A stretch of 34,960 nucleotides of DNA from Pirellulaceae bacterium (lineage in GTDB: Bacteria; Planctomycetota; Planctomycetia; Pirellulales; Pirellulaceae). How positions within the stretch are numbered: the first letter of the stretch is position 1; each line of letters begins with the position of its first letter. The notes under the pieces were generated by a model that was not told the DNA's origin, searched no databases, and saw only the letters and a list, made by a program, of their open reading frames with translations. A program made the translations under genes and the position numbers. Location of the stretch: contig JASMLW010000049.1 of assembly GCA_030748485.1 (NCBI GenBank), positions 1 through 34,960 on the forward strand. Direction: 5' to 3'. This document shows, in pieces, positions 9,179 through 17,411 of the stretch.

Positions 9179-10093
9179 ATGTCCGAGCCCATTGCCTACG
9201 TCGACGGCCGCCTGCTTCCCGCGCGGGAGGCCGTGTTGCCCGTCCATGACGGCGGATTTGTGCTGGGAGTTACGGTTGCGGAACAGATCCGCACTTTCTC
9301 CGGCGAACTCTATCGACTACAGGATCATCTCGCCCGATTGGATCGGTCCCTGGAGACGATCGGCGTCGGCTGCCCGCTCGGGTCGGTTGAGTTAACCGAG
9401 CAGGCGACCGCGGTGGCGACTCACAACCACCGCCTGTTGGCGGCGGGCGATGATTTGGGGCTGTGCATCTTTGTCACGCCGGGCAGCTATCCCACGATGG
9501 CTCCGCAGGCCGCCGGCCCGCGACTTTGCCTGCACACCTACCCGCTGCCTTTCGCACAATGGGCCGACAAGTACTCGACAGGACAATCGTTGTCGATCAC
9601 TTCCGTTCGCCAGGTCCCGACGAACTGTTGGCCGGCCGAACTGAAGTGTCGCAGCCGCATGCACTACTTTCTCGCCGATCAGGAAGCTCACCGCCGTCAC
9701 GCCGGTTCGCGAGCATTGCTGTTGGACCAACACGGATTGGTTTCGGAGGCGTCCACGGCGAATGTGTTGATCTATCGAGCTGACGAGGGCCTCCTGGCTC
9801 CGCCACATGACAAGACGCTGCCGGGCATCAGCATGGCGACGGTGCGCCGCTTGGCCTCCGAATTGCAGATTCCCTTCACCGAACGCGACCTGCAACCTAC
9901 CGAAGTCGTTGAAGCGGACGAGGTGCTGTTGTCGAGCACGTCGCTCTGTTTGCTGCCGGTGACTCATTTGGATGGGCGAGCGATCGCGGGCGGAGAACCA
10001 GGTCCCGTCTTCCACCAGCTGCTGGCCGCGTGGAGCGGCGAGGTCGGCGTCGACATCGCCCACCAGGCCCGCCGGTTCGCCAACCGACCCTAG
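9179..10093 (+). CDS. Class IV PLP-dependent aminotransferase or aminodeoxychorismate lyase-like protein
   Basis: A fold-type IV PLP enzyme of the family containing branched-chain aminotransferase (IlvE), D-amino acid aminotransferase and 4-amino-4-deoxychorismate lyase (PabC). The PLP lysine is Lys156 in PAELKCRSRMHY, the position of the usual 'K..NY' motif. Glu190 in VSEASTANVLIY is the conserved cofactor-binding glutamate. The start of the fold, VDGRLLPAREAVLPVHDGGF (residues 8-27), is typical. The length (304) fits. An in-frame GTG lies 6 bp upstream at 9173, but the ATG at 9179 is preferred. It is 71 bp downstream of the PHP gene on the same strand, and its 3' end nearly touches the convergent hydrolase gene. 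Substrate cannot be decided between the three activities. Confidence 0.85.
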   Translation: MSEPIAYVDGRLLPAREAVLPVHDGGFVLGVTVAEQIRTFSGELYRLQDHLARLDRSLETIGVGCPLGSVELTEQATAVATHNHRLLAAGDDLGLCIFVTPGSYPTMAPQAAGPRLCLHTYPLPFAQWADKYSTGQSLSITSVRQVPTNCWPAELKCRSRMHYFLADQEAHRRHAGSRALLLDQHGLVSEASTANVLIYRADEGLLAPPHDKTLPGISMATVRRLASELQIPFTERDLQPTEVVEADEVLLSSTSLCLLPVTHLDGRAIAGGEPGPVFHQLLAAWSGEVGVDIAHQARRFANRP

Positions 10094-10108
10094 CGTCGTT
10101 CACCGCGA

Positions 10109-11170
10109 TCATCGATTCGCGGGGGCCGACGATTCGACCGCTGGTGTGGCGGCGACTTGATTCGGTGTGGCCGGCGAAGTGGCGGTAATTGCCGGCCCCG
10201 GAAACAGGGCCTCGCGAATCGAGTCGACCAAATCGGGAGAACGCCAGTAACTCATCTCCGCGTGCGTCTTGCCGACCCAGCCGCTGACGTTCTGCTGTGC
10301 GACGCGGGCGAAGAGCACCGGGTGGTCGTCGACGTAGAGTCCTCGATAGCCGAGCGCCTGCGGCCGCGCGCAGCGCTCGACGAATCGATATCTCTTGAGC
10401 GCCGGGTCGCAGACGTTGTAGAGGATCAGCAGATGGTCGAGCTTGGGGACGGTTGTTTCGTGGCGTTGTCCGGGTCTGAGCCAATGCGAATGGATGGCGG
10501 CCGCCAACATCACTGCGCGGGCGGAGGTCTGCTGACGAACAACACCGGCGGTCGCCAGTTCACCGCCAACAGTGGCGTCGTCGCCGTCGCCGTCAGCGAT
10601 AGTGGTCGGCAACGCGGCCCGGTCGATCGCGCCGCTAATGATTCTCGCGCCGTAGCTGTAGGAGATGAAACGCAGATCGACGTCGGGCGGCAGGCGATCG
10701 AGGAACGCGGCCATCAGCCGGGACTCAACTTCGGTGCGGGCCGCCTTGACGCGCACATCGCGGATCTGCCCTTTGACTCTGTCGCTCGGCCAGCTCCAGA
10801 TGACAAATCGAATCTGCGAATCCTCCGCCGACAGCGCGTTGAAGATCTCGTCTGCTCGTCGATCGGCCAGATAACTGGGAGTGCGGTTGCCGTGAACGTA
10901 GAAGACGACGGCGCCCGGCGTCTGCGCGAACTGCTCCCAGTCGACCTCCACCCATTGATCGTTCCGCTCCCGCTCGATCGGAGGCGGTTCGTGCGCGTTC
11001 CACGGCAGCCCCCGCGTGTTGATTCGCCACCGCGTGTTCGGTTCGGCGATCGCCGATCCAATCGTCACAAACAGAAGAACTGCGCCGCAGCACGCAACTC
11101 GCGCAATGTCCCTGCACCGCGGCGGCGGCCACGAAATAAGGGGCGAGGTGTTCTGGGGAGCTGGTGTCAT
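10109..11170 (-). CDS. Alpha/beta hydrolase, probably secreted or membrane-anchored, unknown substrate
   Basis: A 353-residue protein with an N-terminal hydrophobic segment (about residues 24-42, ending GSAIAEPN) that suggests export or membrane anchoring. The hydrolase signature is clear: an oxyanion-type VFYVHGNRTP (89-98) and a nucleophile elbow SYSYGAR (170-176) with Ser172. This layout resembles the DUF900-type alpha/beta hydrolases found in many bacteria. A GH[AT]-like acid and the late KTHAEMSYW histidine complete a plausible triad. The frame is open to an ATG at 11212, adding 14 residues (MATCDC...), but the ATG at 11170 gives a more normal signal. The gene converges on the aminotransferase gene with a 15-bp gap. 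Substrate unknown. Confidence 0.75.
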   Translation of the reverse strand: MTPAPQNTSPLISWPPPRCRDIARVACCGAVLLFVTIGSAIAEPNTRWRINTRGLPWNAHEPPPIERERNDQWVEVDWEQFAQTPGAVVFYVHGNRTPSYLADRRADEIFNALSAEDSQIRFVIWSWPSDRVKGQIRDVRVKAARTEVESRLMAAFLDRLPPDVDLRFISYSYGARIISGAIDRAALPTTIADGDGDDATVGGELATAGVVRQQTSARAVMLAAAIHSHWLRPGQRHETTVPKLDHLLILYNVCDPALKRYRFVERCARPQALGYRGLYVDDHPVLFARVAQQNVSGWVGKTHAEMSYWRSPDLVDSIREALFPGPAITATSPATPNQVAATPAVESSAPANR

Positions 11171-11262
11171 ACGGTCGGGGCAAAGGGGGTCTCGACAATC
11201 GCAAGTAGCCAATATGTAGCTTATGGAAACGGCCCTGTGTGGCGTAAAGCCAACATTCGTTC

Positions 11263-11304
11263 AAAAAAACAACGGTTGAATTTGCACATCAATAACCGTG
11301 TTGT
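11263..11304 (-). terminator. Inverted repeat with T-tract on the minus strand
   Basis: The arms ACAACGGTT (11269-11277) and AACCGTGTTGT (11294-11304, one bulged G) can pair. Read on the minus strand, the hairpin is followed by seven Ts (A7 at 11263-11269). It therefore looks like an intrinsic terminator for leftward transcripts, although no leftward gene lies directly upstream. It would shield the hydrolase gene from antisense readthrough. Confidence 0.5.
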
Positions 11305-11365
11305 AGAGTTGTTTGGCCCACAGCCTCGCCATGGTCCCCGTTGAACATTTTCCGGAGTCATTGCC

Positions 11366-11557
11366 ATGAAGAGGCTACTAATTTTGACGGCGATCGCGGC
11401 TTTAACGGTCAGCAGCGCCGGGTGCTGCCGCACGTGGAGCAACTGGTGGAATCGCGGCGCAGCCTGCGATACTTGCTACGATGGCGTTGTCTACGACGAC
11501 GTCGTCGACGATTACGGCGAGTTGCCCCCGGGGCGTCGCGAGCGCGTGAGAGAGTAG
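11366..11557 (+). CDS. Small Cys-rich lipoprotein
   Basis: A 63-residue protein with a textbook lipoprotein-type N-terminus: MKRLL, a hydrophobic stretch, and SSAGCC with the likely lipidated Cys at residue 20. The mature part is only about 43 residues. It contains a Trp-rich RTWSNWWNRG segment, two further cysteines (CDTC, residues 34-37), an acidic patch (DDVVDDYGEL) and a basic end. A GGAG ribosome-binding site lies 8 bp before the ATG, and an intrinsic terminator follows directly, so it is a monocistronic gene. Small lipoproteins of this style occur in planctomycetes; I recognise no function. Signal peptide, RBS and terminator together argue that it is real. Confidence 0.7.
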   Translation: MKRLLILTAIAALTVSSAGCCRTWSNWWNRGAACDTCYDGVVYDDVVDDYGELPPGRRERVRE

Positions 11558-11578
11558 AGTCGCAGCGTACAACATGGG

Positions 11579-11630
11579 AAAACCACCGACTTTGGCGTTG
11601 ATCCTGAGCGCCGGGGGACGGTGGTTTTTT
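11579..11630 (+). terminator. Intrinsic terminator after the small lipoprotein gene
   Basis: Perfect 10-bp arms AAAACCACCG (11579-11588) and CGGTGGTTTT (11619-11628) end in a T-run. The 30-nt loop holds a nested GGCG/CGCC hairpin. It separates the lipoprotein gene from the transglutaminase-like gene. Confidence 0.85.
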
Positions 11631-11744
11631 ATTGTCCGCGGTCTCGGCGCGGCAATTGCGGCCTGGTTGCAACTACAATGGTTGAAGCAAGTCTGCCGCG
11701 GCGGCTCACAAGGCGGTCGCCGCGTCTTCATGTGAGGAGTTGCC

Positions 11745-12743
11745 ATGCGATCGCGGCGTAGGAAAGATCTGAAATCGTTGGTCCGCCAGTCCCTCGTGAT
11801 CGCGACCACACTTCCACTGCTGCTCACCTGTTTGGCGGCGACGCCGTGCTCAGCGCAGTTCGACGGCGACAAGCCCAAGGGCGGCATTCAACTGGGACGC
11901 CCGGTGACCCAGCAATGGAAGGTCGGCGTCGAAGTGACCGCAGTCGGACCCTGCACGGGTCTGTTCGCGACGGTGCCGGTGCCCACCGATTGGCCCGAAC
12001 AACAAGTGCGGATTTCCAATGAGGAAGTTTCGCAGCAAGTTCGCCGCGTGAGCTATCGGGTGTTGGACAACGGCGTCAAACAGATGCTGGTCAGCATCCC
12101 GTTTCTCGCGCCGGGAGAATCCGCCTCCGCATTGATCACCTTTGAAGTGACGAAAGCTCCGATAACCGGCCCCAAAGAGACCGGTGCGTTCGTCGTGCCG
12201 AAACGCGTTTCGCGCGAGATTCGCCCGTTCCTCGCTCAGAGCCCCTACATCGAAGTTCGCCATTCAAAGATTCGCGCGGCGGCTCGCGAGGCGATCGGCG
12301 ACGCGGAAGGAGGCTGGCGGAAAGCGGAGACCATCTACGACTGGGTTCGCGACAAGGTTGAATATCAGGACGGCAAACTGAAGGGAGCGGCGGCGGCGCT
12401 CAAGGACGGCACGGGCGATTGTGAAGAGCTCACGTCGTTGTTCATCGCCCTGTGTCGAGTCAACAAGATTCCCGCCCGCACGGTCTGGGTGCCGGGGCAC
12501 TGCTACCCCGAATTCTATTTGCTGGACGCGGAAGGCGAGGGCCATTGGTTCCCCTGCCAGGCGGCCGGCACGCGCGCCTTCGGCTCGATGCCCGACGATC
12601 GCCCGATCCTGCAAAAGGGCGACAACTTCAGAGTCCCCGAAAAGAAGGAACGCCAGCGCTACGTCGCGGAGCTGCTGAAAGTCAAGTCGCTGCGGGGAAA
12701 TCCACCCAAAGTCCGATACGTCCGGCAACTTTTGCCAAGATAG
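11745..12743 (+). CDS. Secreted transglutaminase-like (papain-fold) protein
   Basis: A 332-residue exported protein with a signal peptide (hydrophobic 17-33, cleavage probably after PCSA at 37). The transglutaminase-like core lies at about 180-275. The nucleophile Cys226 sits in DGTGDCEELTSLFIALCR, followed by the histidine region PGHCYPEFYLLD (His252). Where most family members have Asp in the W-x-x-x-D end of the motif, this one reads GHWFPCQ, with Gln272 at the expected acid position, so the third catalytic residue is replaced or supplied elsewhere. Residues 50-140 form a beta-rich N-terminal domain. A strong GAGGAG ribosome-binding site precedes the ATG. Members of this fold act as proteases, peptide N-glycanases or cross-linkers; which applies here is unknown. 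Confidence 0.8.
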   Translation: MRSRRRKDLKSLVRQSLVIATTLPLLLTCLAATPCSAQFDGDKPKGGIQLGRPVTQQWKVGVEVTAVGPCTGLFATVPVPTDWPEQQVRISNEEVSQQVRRVSYRVLDNGVKQMLVSIPFLAPGESASALITFEVTKAPITGPKETGAFVVPKRVSREIRPFLAQSPYIEVRHSKIRAAAREAIGDAEGGWRKAETIYDWVRDKVEYQDGKLKGAAAALKDGTGDCEELTSLFIALCRVNKIPARTVWVPGHCYPEFYLLDAEGEGHWFPCQAAGTRAFGSMPDDRPILQKGDNFRVPEKKERQRYVAELLKVKSLRGNPPKVRYVRQLLPR

Positions 12744-12813
12744 TTATCGCAGCTCGAATGCCGACGAATTCGTGAATCTCGGCCCAATTGCCGGCCGCGA
12801 ACTCCGCTCGCAG

Positions 12814-12856
12814 CCGACAATTTGTGTTGTCGGACCGCAAAACAGATTCCTATACT
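12814..12856 (+). promoter_or_regulatory. Putative promoter with inverted repeat upstream of the HEAT-repeat gene
   Basis: A perfect inverted repeat CCGACAA-N6-TTGTCGG (12814-12833) overlaps a -35-like TTGTCG (12827-12832). After an 18-bp spacer comes a -10-like TATACT (12851-12856), 50 bp before the ATG. The repeat is placed where a repressor or activator would bind. Confidence 0.45.
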
Positions 12857-12906
12857 GATGAAGGTCGATCGCGAACTGCCAGGGGATCGGCTCCGAGGGC
12901 TCACCC

Positions 12907-14136
12907 ATGTATCCAACACATTTCGCCCGGCGCTCCATTCTCGCGGTCGGCCTCTGCGCATTCCTGTTGTCGATCGCAATCTCCGCCGGTCTCCGCGCCG
13001 AGACGTTTGTGCTCAGCAATGGTGGTCGAGTCGTGGGCGAGTTGCTCAATCCGGACGAGACCCCGCGAACCAAGTATGTGGTCCGCACTATGCTCGGCAC
13101 CGTGACGCTGGTTGAAAACCAGGTCCGATTGGTGCGGTCCAAGAGCGAAGCGGAAAAGTGGTACGAGCGTTGGGTCGCCAAGATGCCCGATACGCTCGAA
13201 GGCAACGTGACGATGGCGGAGGCGTGTCGTGAACGCGGTCTGACAGCTCAGCGCCGCATTCACCTCGAGAACATTCTTCGCTTCGATCCCGACCACGAAC
13301 CGGCTCGCCTGGGGTTGGGATACACCAGCATCGACGACAAGTGGGTGCTCACCGAAAGCTGGAAACGAAGTCAAGGGCTCATTCGCCATCTGGGCGAATG
13401 GCGCACACGTCAGGAAGTCGAAGTGATCGACGCCTACGATCACCGAGAAGATCGCGAAAAAGAGTGGTGGCGGCGGGTGAAGATGTGGCGGACGTGGGTG
13501 CTCAAGGGCCGCGACCGACAAGCCAAGGGACTTCAGAACATCGGCCTGATCGACGATCCGCTGGCCAGTCGAGCGATCGTCGACACGATGGAGAAGGAGA
13601 AGAACCTCGAATTCAAGAAGATCTTGATTCAAACTTTGGGTCGACTGCAAACCGGCGAGGCGGCCGGGGCGCTGATCAGTACTTCGCTCGAGCATCCGTC
13701 GGAAGCCGTCCGCGACGCCTGCCACGATGAACTCAAAAAATTCGCTCGTCACATGGCGGCCGGCGCCTACGTTTCGAAAGCCGGGTTGCAGAATTCGGAC
13801 AACAAAGTCGTCAACCGGGCCGCAGTCGGATTGGCGCGTATGAATGATCCGCAGACGATTCCTGAGTTGATCGATGCGCTCACAACCAAGCACAAATACA
13901 TCCTCAAGCCGGCCGGCGGGCAAATCAACCCCGTGTTCGGCGCCAATGGCGGTGGCGGACTCAATATGTCAGGCAAGCCGAAGATCGTGACCCGCGACGT
14001 CGCCAACCCAAAGGTCCGCGACGCATTGCTGGTGATGATTGGCGGAGTCGACTTCGAGTACAACAAGCCGCTGTGGAAACGATGGCTGGTCAACGAGTAC
14101 ACGCCCCGCAACGTGAATCTCCGTCGCGGTGAGTAG
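12907..14136 (+). CDS. Exported HEAT-repeat protein
   Basis: A 409-residue protein with a signal peptide (RRSILAVGLCAFLLSIAISA, residues 8-27, cleavage near residue 31). A short beta segment follows (FVLSNGGRVVGELL, 34-47), then a TPR-like helix pair (about 85-135, ending LGYTSIDDKWV). Residues 210-330 are HEAT-like helical pairs (for example LASRAIVDTMEKEK, EAAGALISTSLEHPSEAVRDACHDEL, NRAAVGLARMNDPQTIPELI). Such proteins usually serve as binding scaffolds. A glycine-rich loop (around 340-350) precedes the C-terminal helix. No catalytic motif is visible and no partner is evident; it is probably periplasmic. The ATG at 12907 is well placed for the signal peptide. Confidence 0.75.
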   Translation: MYPTHFARRSILAVGLCAFLLSIAISAGLRAETFVLSNGGRVVGELLNPDETPRTKYVVRTMLGTVTLVENQVRLVRSKSEAEKWYERWVAKMPDTLEGNVTMAEACRERGLTAQRRIHLENILRFDPDHEPARLGLGYTSIDDKWVLTESWKRSQGLIRHLGEWRTRQEVEVIDAYDHREDREKEWWRRVKMWRTWVLKGRDRQAKGLQNIGLIDDPLASRAIVDTMEKEKNLEFKKILIQTLGRLQTGEAAGALISTSLEHPSEAVRDACHDELKKFARHMAAGAYVSKAGLQNSDNKVVNRAAVGLARMNDPQTIPELIDALTTKHKYILKPAGGQINPVFGANGGGGLNMSGKPKIVTRDVANPKVRDALLVMIGGVDFEYNKPLWKRWLVNEYTPRNVNLRRGE

Positions 14137-14162
14137 CTGAGTAGCCACAGCTGAGTAGCCAT
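14135..14162. repeat. 14-bp direct repeat at the end of the HEAT-repeat gene
   Basis: AGCTGAGTAGCCAY occurs twice in tandem (14135-14148, 14149-14162), overlapping the stop codon. It is followed by AGCTA-rich palindromic sequence to 14182 that could fold as a weak terminator between the convergent genes. Confidence 0.65.
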
Positions 14163-14197
14163 AGCTAAGCTAGCTCTAGCTACGGCCGCCAATTCCT

Positions 14198-14223
14198 CCG
14201 GCAATCTCGCCCGGCAATCTCGC
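14198..14223. repeat. 13-bp perfect tandem duplication touching the cdsA stop codon
   Basis: CCGGCAATCTCGC is present twice without interruption; the second copy ends on the last base of the cdsA stop codon. Confidence 0.75.
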
Positions 14224-15131
14224 TAACCGGGCACCAGTTCGGCGGCCCAACACAGGTAGGCGATCGGGGCGGCGACGAGCAGTGAGTCGATCACGTCCAG
14301 CACTCCACCGAGACCGGGCATCCAGGTGCTGGAGTCTTTTTGCTCCATGTCGCGTTTGATCAGCGACTCGGACAGATCTCCAATCATGCCGGCGATCGTG
14401 AGGATGGCTCCGTACAGCAGTGGCCCCCACACGGCCCCCGAGCCGGCGTCGCCCGTCATGGCCGGCGCGATCCATTGGAAAAACACGCAGGACGCGGCGC
14501 AGCCAGTCGCCAAGCCGCCGATCGCTCCGGCGATTGTTTTCCCCGGGCTGAGTTTCGGAGCCAGCTTTCGTTTGCCGAACAGCCTGCCGAATGTGTAGGC
14601 GCCCGTGTCGGACATTTTCACGACGAGGATCAACGACACCAGCGCGGCCATTCCCGTTTGATTGCCGTCGAACGTGCGGAGGGCGATGAGAAAGATGGAC
14701 TGCACGCCGATGTACGCGACCACAAACAGGCAGACGGCGATGCGGACGATGACGCCGCCGGGTTGCTCGTATTTCCGCATCTCGGCAATGAACGCCAGGG
14801 GGACGGCGACCGCCGCGGCTCCCAGCGGCCAGCCGAGTTCTCCCAACGGACAGTCGGGCGGATACGGTTGACCGCTCAGTGGCCAGAACAGCGGTATGCC
14901 GGCTCCAATCCACACCAGAGCGACCCCGGCGTAAACGCTCCACGGCTCAGGACGCTCGGCCCGATTGTTCAGCAGGGTGAGCAATTCGTTCGCGCCGACC
15001 AAGGCGATGACCAAACCCAGTGGATAGAGCCAGGCTCCCGGCGCGGCGGCGCTCATCGAATAGTCGGCGTAGATCAAGCCGACGATCGGGACCAGAATCG
15101 CGATGGCGACCAAGATTCGCTTGTGCAACAT
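14223..15131 (-). CDS. cdsA: Phosphatidate cytidylyltransferase
   Basis: Makes CDP-diacylglycerol from phosphatidate and CTP, the branch point of phospholipid synthesis. This is a 302-residue integral membrane protein with many hydrophobic helices (for example 7-21, 35-55, 66-84, 104-115, 128-150). Conserved SDTGAYTFGRLFGKRKLAPKLSPGKT (174-199) and the CdsA C-terminal signature SLIKRDMEQKD (256-266) are present. The signature ends LGGVLDVIDS (274-283), where the E. coli-type pattern has HGG..DR.D, so the usual His and Arg are replaced by Leu and Val while both Asp residues remain. The start is 3 bp from the uppS stop codon, so the two genes form an operon with purA upstream. Confidence 0.93.
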   Translation of the reverse strand: MLHKRILVAIAILVPIVGLIYADYSMSAAAPGAWLYPLGLVIALVGANELLTLLNNRAERPEPWSVYAGVALVWIGAGIPLFWPLSGQPYPPDCPLGELGWPLGAAAVAVPLAFIAEMRKYEQPGGVIVRIAVCLFVVAYIGVQSIFLIALRTFDGNQTGMAALVSLILVVKMSDTGAYTFGRLFGKRKLAPKLSPGKTIAGAIGGLATGCAASCVFFQWIAPAMTGDAGSGAVWGPLLYGAILTIAGMIGDLSESLIKRDMEQKDSSTWMPGLGGVLDVIDSLLVAAPIAYLCWAAELVPG

Positions 15132-15134
15132 GCC

Positions 15135-15863
15135 TTAGCCGAGCCCCCCATAACGGCGATCGCGCGCGGCGAAGTCGCGTATCGCCTGGTGGAGGTGGGT
15201 CTCCTCGAACTCGGGCCAACCGACCTCGGTCACCCACAGCTCGGCGTAACTGATTTGCCAGAGGAGAAAGTTACTGATCCGCATTTCGCCGGCCGTTCGA
15301 ATCAGCAGATCGGGATCGGGCATGCCGGCTGTGTAGAGCTTGGCCGCAATACTGTCCTCGTTGATTTCGTCCAACGTCATACGTTGGTCGCGGACGTCTT
15401 CCGCGATGCTGCGAACGGCGTCCACTACTTCGGCGCGACCCCCATAGTTGATCGCCAGGCAGAGCCGCGTGCCCGGATTGATGGCGCTCATCTCAACCGT
15501 CAGGTCCATCTCGCGGAGCACGCGATCGGGAATGCCGTCGCGGCGGCCGATGATGCTGACGGAAATATCCTGCTTCATGATCGTCGCGCGTTCCTCGATC
15601 ATGTATTGCTCGAGCAAGTGCATGAGAAAGTCGAGCTCGTCTTGCGGCCGCTTCCAGTTCTCACTGGAAAGGCAATAGAGAGTGAGCTGCCCAATTTTCA
15701 GTCGAGCGCACTCTTCGACTGTGCGGCGGACGCTGGCGACACCCCGGCGATGCCCCTCGATCCGCGGCAACTCACGTTGTTGAGCCCAACGGCCATTGCC
15801 ATCCATAATGATGGCGATATGTCGCGGTCGGCGTTCTTCGGGAACCTCGAGCGGCTCAGTCAC
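15135..15863 (-). CDS. uppS: Isoprenyl transferase (undecaprenyl diphosphate synthase-like)
   Basis: cis-Prenyltransferase that extends farnesyl diphosphate to the long-chain lipid carrier used for peptidoglycan and other envelope polymers. The active-site motif HIAIIMDGNGRWA is near the N-terminus (residues 15-27) with catalytic Asp21. The C-terminal pair RISNFLLWQ and SYAELWVTEVGWPEF, which binds the diphosphate and Mg2+, is present. The frame stays open 72 codons upstream into purA, but that part is not conserved. The GTG at 15863 gives 242 residues, the normal family length (about 245), and starts 79 bp after the purA stop codon. It is followed within 3 bp by cdsA, a common pairing in bacteria. 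Confidence 0.92.
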   Translation of the reverse strand: MTEPLEVPEERRPRHIAIIMDGNGRWAQQRELPRIEGHRRGVASVRRTVEECARLKIGQLTLYCLSSENWKRPQDELDFLMHLLEQYMIEERATIMKQDISVSIIGRRDGIPDRVLREMDLTVEMSAINPGTRLCLAINYGGRAEVVDAVRSIAEDVRDQRMTLDEINEDSIAAKLYTAGMPDPDLLIRTAGEMRISNFLLWQISYAELWVTEVGWPEFEETHLHQAIRDFAARDRRYGGLG

Positions 15864-15942
15864 GGCGATCGTCGGTGGTTTGCGGGCGCAGGGCCGGTTT
15901 GTTGCTTGGCTCAGAATAACGGACGCCGAGCGCCTCGGCGAC

Positions 15943-17232
15943 TCAGTCCGGCGTCGCGAACATCGTCTGGGCTCGGTCGGGTCCCACCGAAACGATCTCG
16001 ACCGGTCGCCCAACCAGCTCGCTGACGCGGTCGAGATAGCGTCGAGCGCCGGCGGGCAGGTCGGCCAATTCGCGGACACCCGTCACGTCGACTTCCCAGC
16101 CGGGAATGGTCTCGTAGATCGGCTTGGCCCGCCTCAAATCGTCCGCGTGGCTGGGAAAATGATCGATCCGCTCACCGTCCAGATCGTACGCCACGCAGAT
16201 CCGCACCTCAGGCAACTGGCTCAACACGTCCAACATCATCACCGACAGGGCGTCGACTCCACTCAATCGCGCAGTGTAGCGAACGGCGACCGCGTCGAAC
16301 CAACCGCAGCGGCGAGGCCGTCCGGTGGTCGTCCCGTACTCATTTCCCAAATCGCGGATCCGCTGCCCCATGTCGTCATCCAGTTCGGTCGGGAAGGGAC
16401 CGCCGCCAACGCGCGTGGAATAGGCCTTGACGACGCCGATCACCCGGTTGATCCAACGGGGCGGAATGCCCGACCCCGCGCTGACACCGACACCCGAACT
16501 GTTGCTGCTCGTCACGAACGGAAACGTGCCGTGATCGATGTCCAAGAGAGCTCCTTGAGCTCCTTCGTAAAGCACCTTCTGGTTCGCTTCGACGGCGTCC
16601 AGCAGAAACGCCGTCGTGTCGGCCACGTGCGGGCGCAATCGCTCGGCGTAAGCCGCAAACTCCGCGAAGATCACTTCCGGGTCGAGCGACTCCACTTCGC
16701 CGTTGAGATTGGAGAGGATTCTCTTCTTGGCCGCCACGATTTCGTGGATTCGCTCACGGAAGTCGTCGCGGTACATGTCTCCCAGCCGAATGGCGAAATT
16801 TCGCCCTACCTTGTCGCGGTAACAAGGTCCGATGCCGCGGAGCGTCGTACCGATGCTCTCGCCGCTCACCCGCTCCGCATTCATCGCTCGGTCCTCGGCC
16901 AGGTGCCACGGGAAAACCACGTGCACTCGATCGCTGATCATCAAATTGTCGCCGACTTCCACGCCGCGCTGTTGCAGTGAGTCGATCTCGCCAAGAATCG
17001 TGGGCGGGTTCAAGACGACTCCCGGCGTCACCAGGTTGCGGACATTCGGATTGAGAATACCCGAGGGGATGTGATGCAGCTTGTAGACGTTCTCGCCGAT
17101 GACCACGGTGTGCCCCGCGTTCGCTCCGCCTTGGTAGCGGACGACCACATCGAATTGGGAGGTCAACAGATCGACGAGCTTTCCCTTGGCTTCGTCGCCC
17201 CATTGCAAACCGATGACGCAAGTTCCGGGCAC
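15943..17232 (-). CDS. purA: Adenylosuccinate synthase
   Basis: Joins IMP and aspartate with GTP to form adenylosuccinate, the first committed step to AMP. The GTP/IMP loop WGDEAKGK (residues 11-18) holds catalytic Asp13; GGANAGHT (35-42) holds catalytic His41. Most bacterial enzymes have Gly where this has Ala15. The length of 429 residues is normal. The GTG start at 17232 is preceded by GAGGGG 7 bp upstream. Together with tyrA-purL-purQ in this window, two purine loci are found here but not as one operon. It heads a probable purA-uppS-cdsA transcription unit. Confidence 0.96.
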   Translation of the reverse strand: MPGTCVIGLQWGDEAKGKLVDLLTSQFDVVVRYQGGANAGHTVVIGENVYKLHHIPSGILNPNVRNLVTPGVVLNPPTILGEIDSLQQRGVEVGDNLMISDRVHVVFPWHLAEDRAMNAERVSGESIGTTLRGIGPCYRDKVGRNFAIRLGDMYRDDFRERIHEIVAAKKRILSNLNGEVESLDPEVIFAEFAAYAERLRPHVADTTAFLLDAVEANQKVLYEGAQGALLDIDHGTFPFVTSSNSSGVGVSAGSGIPPRWINRVIGVVKAYSTRVGGGPFPTELDDDMGQRIRDLGNEYGTTTGRPRRCGWFDAVAVRYTARLSGVDALSVMMLDVLSQLPEVRICVAYDLDGERIDHFPSHADDLRRAKPIYETIPGWEVDVTGVRELADLPAGARRYLDRVSELVGRPVEIVSVGPDRAQTMFATPD

Positions 17233-17411
17233 GGCTGTCCCCTCGTCACTGTAAAAGGTATGACCAAACGAGTTAGTTTAGAGGCAGCACGAAGAGCCCA
17301 CAACCAGCGCGGACATTCAATTTCGACCGGTGATCGTCGTCGCCCACCTGCGGCAGGCAATTCGACAAACAACACGACGGCAGCCCTACTTTCACGCTTG
17401 ACTGACACGCC

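Noticed and set aside
10157-11344. 395-codon plus-strand frame opposite the hydrolase gene
   Set aside because: The minus-strand frame has the hydrolase motifs HGN and SYSYG; this one has none.
14340-16025. 561-codon plus-strand frame opposite cdsA and uppS
   Set aside because: Antisense to two conserved genes; composition is Arg/Gly/Ala-rich without a fold signature.
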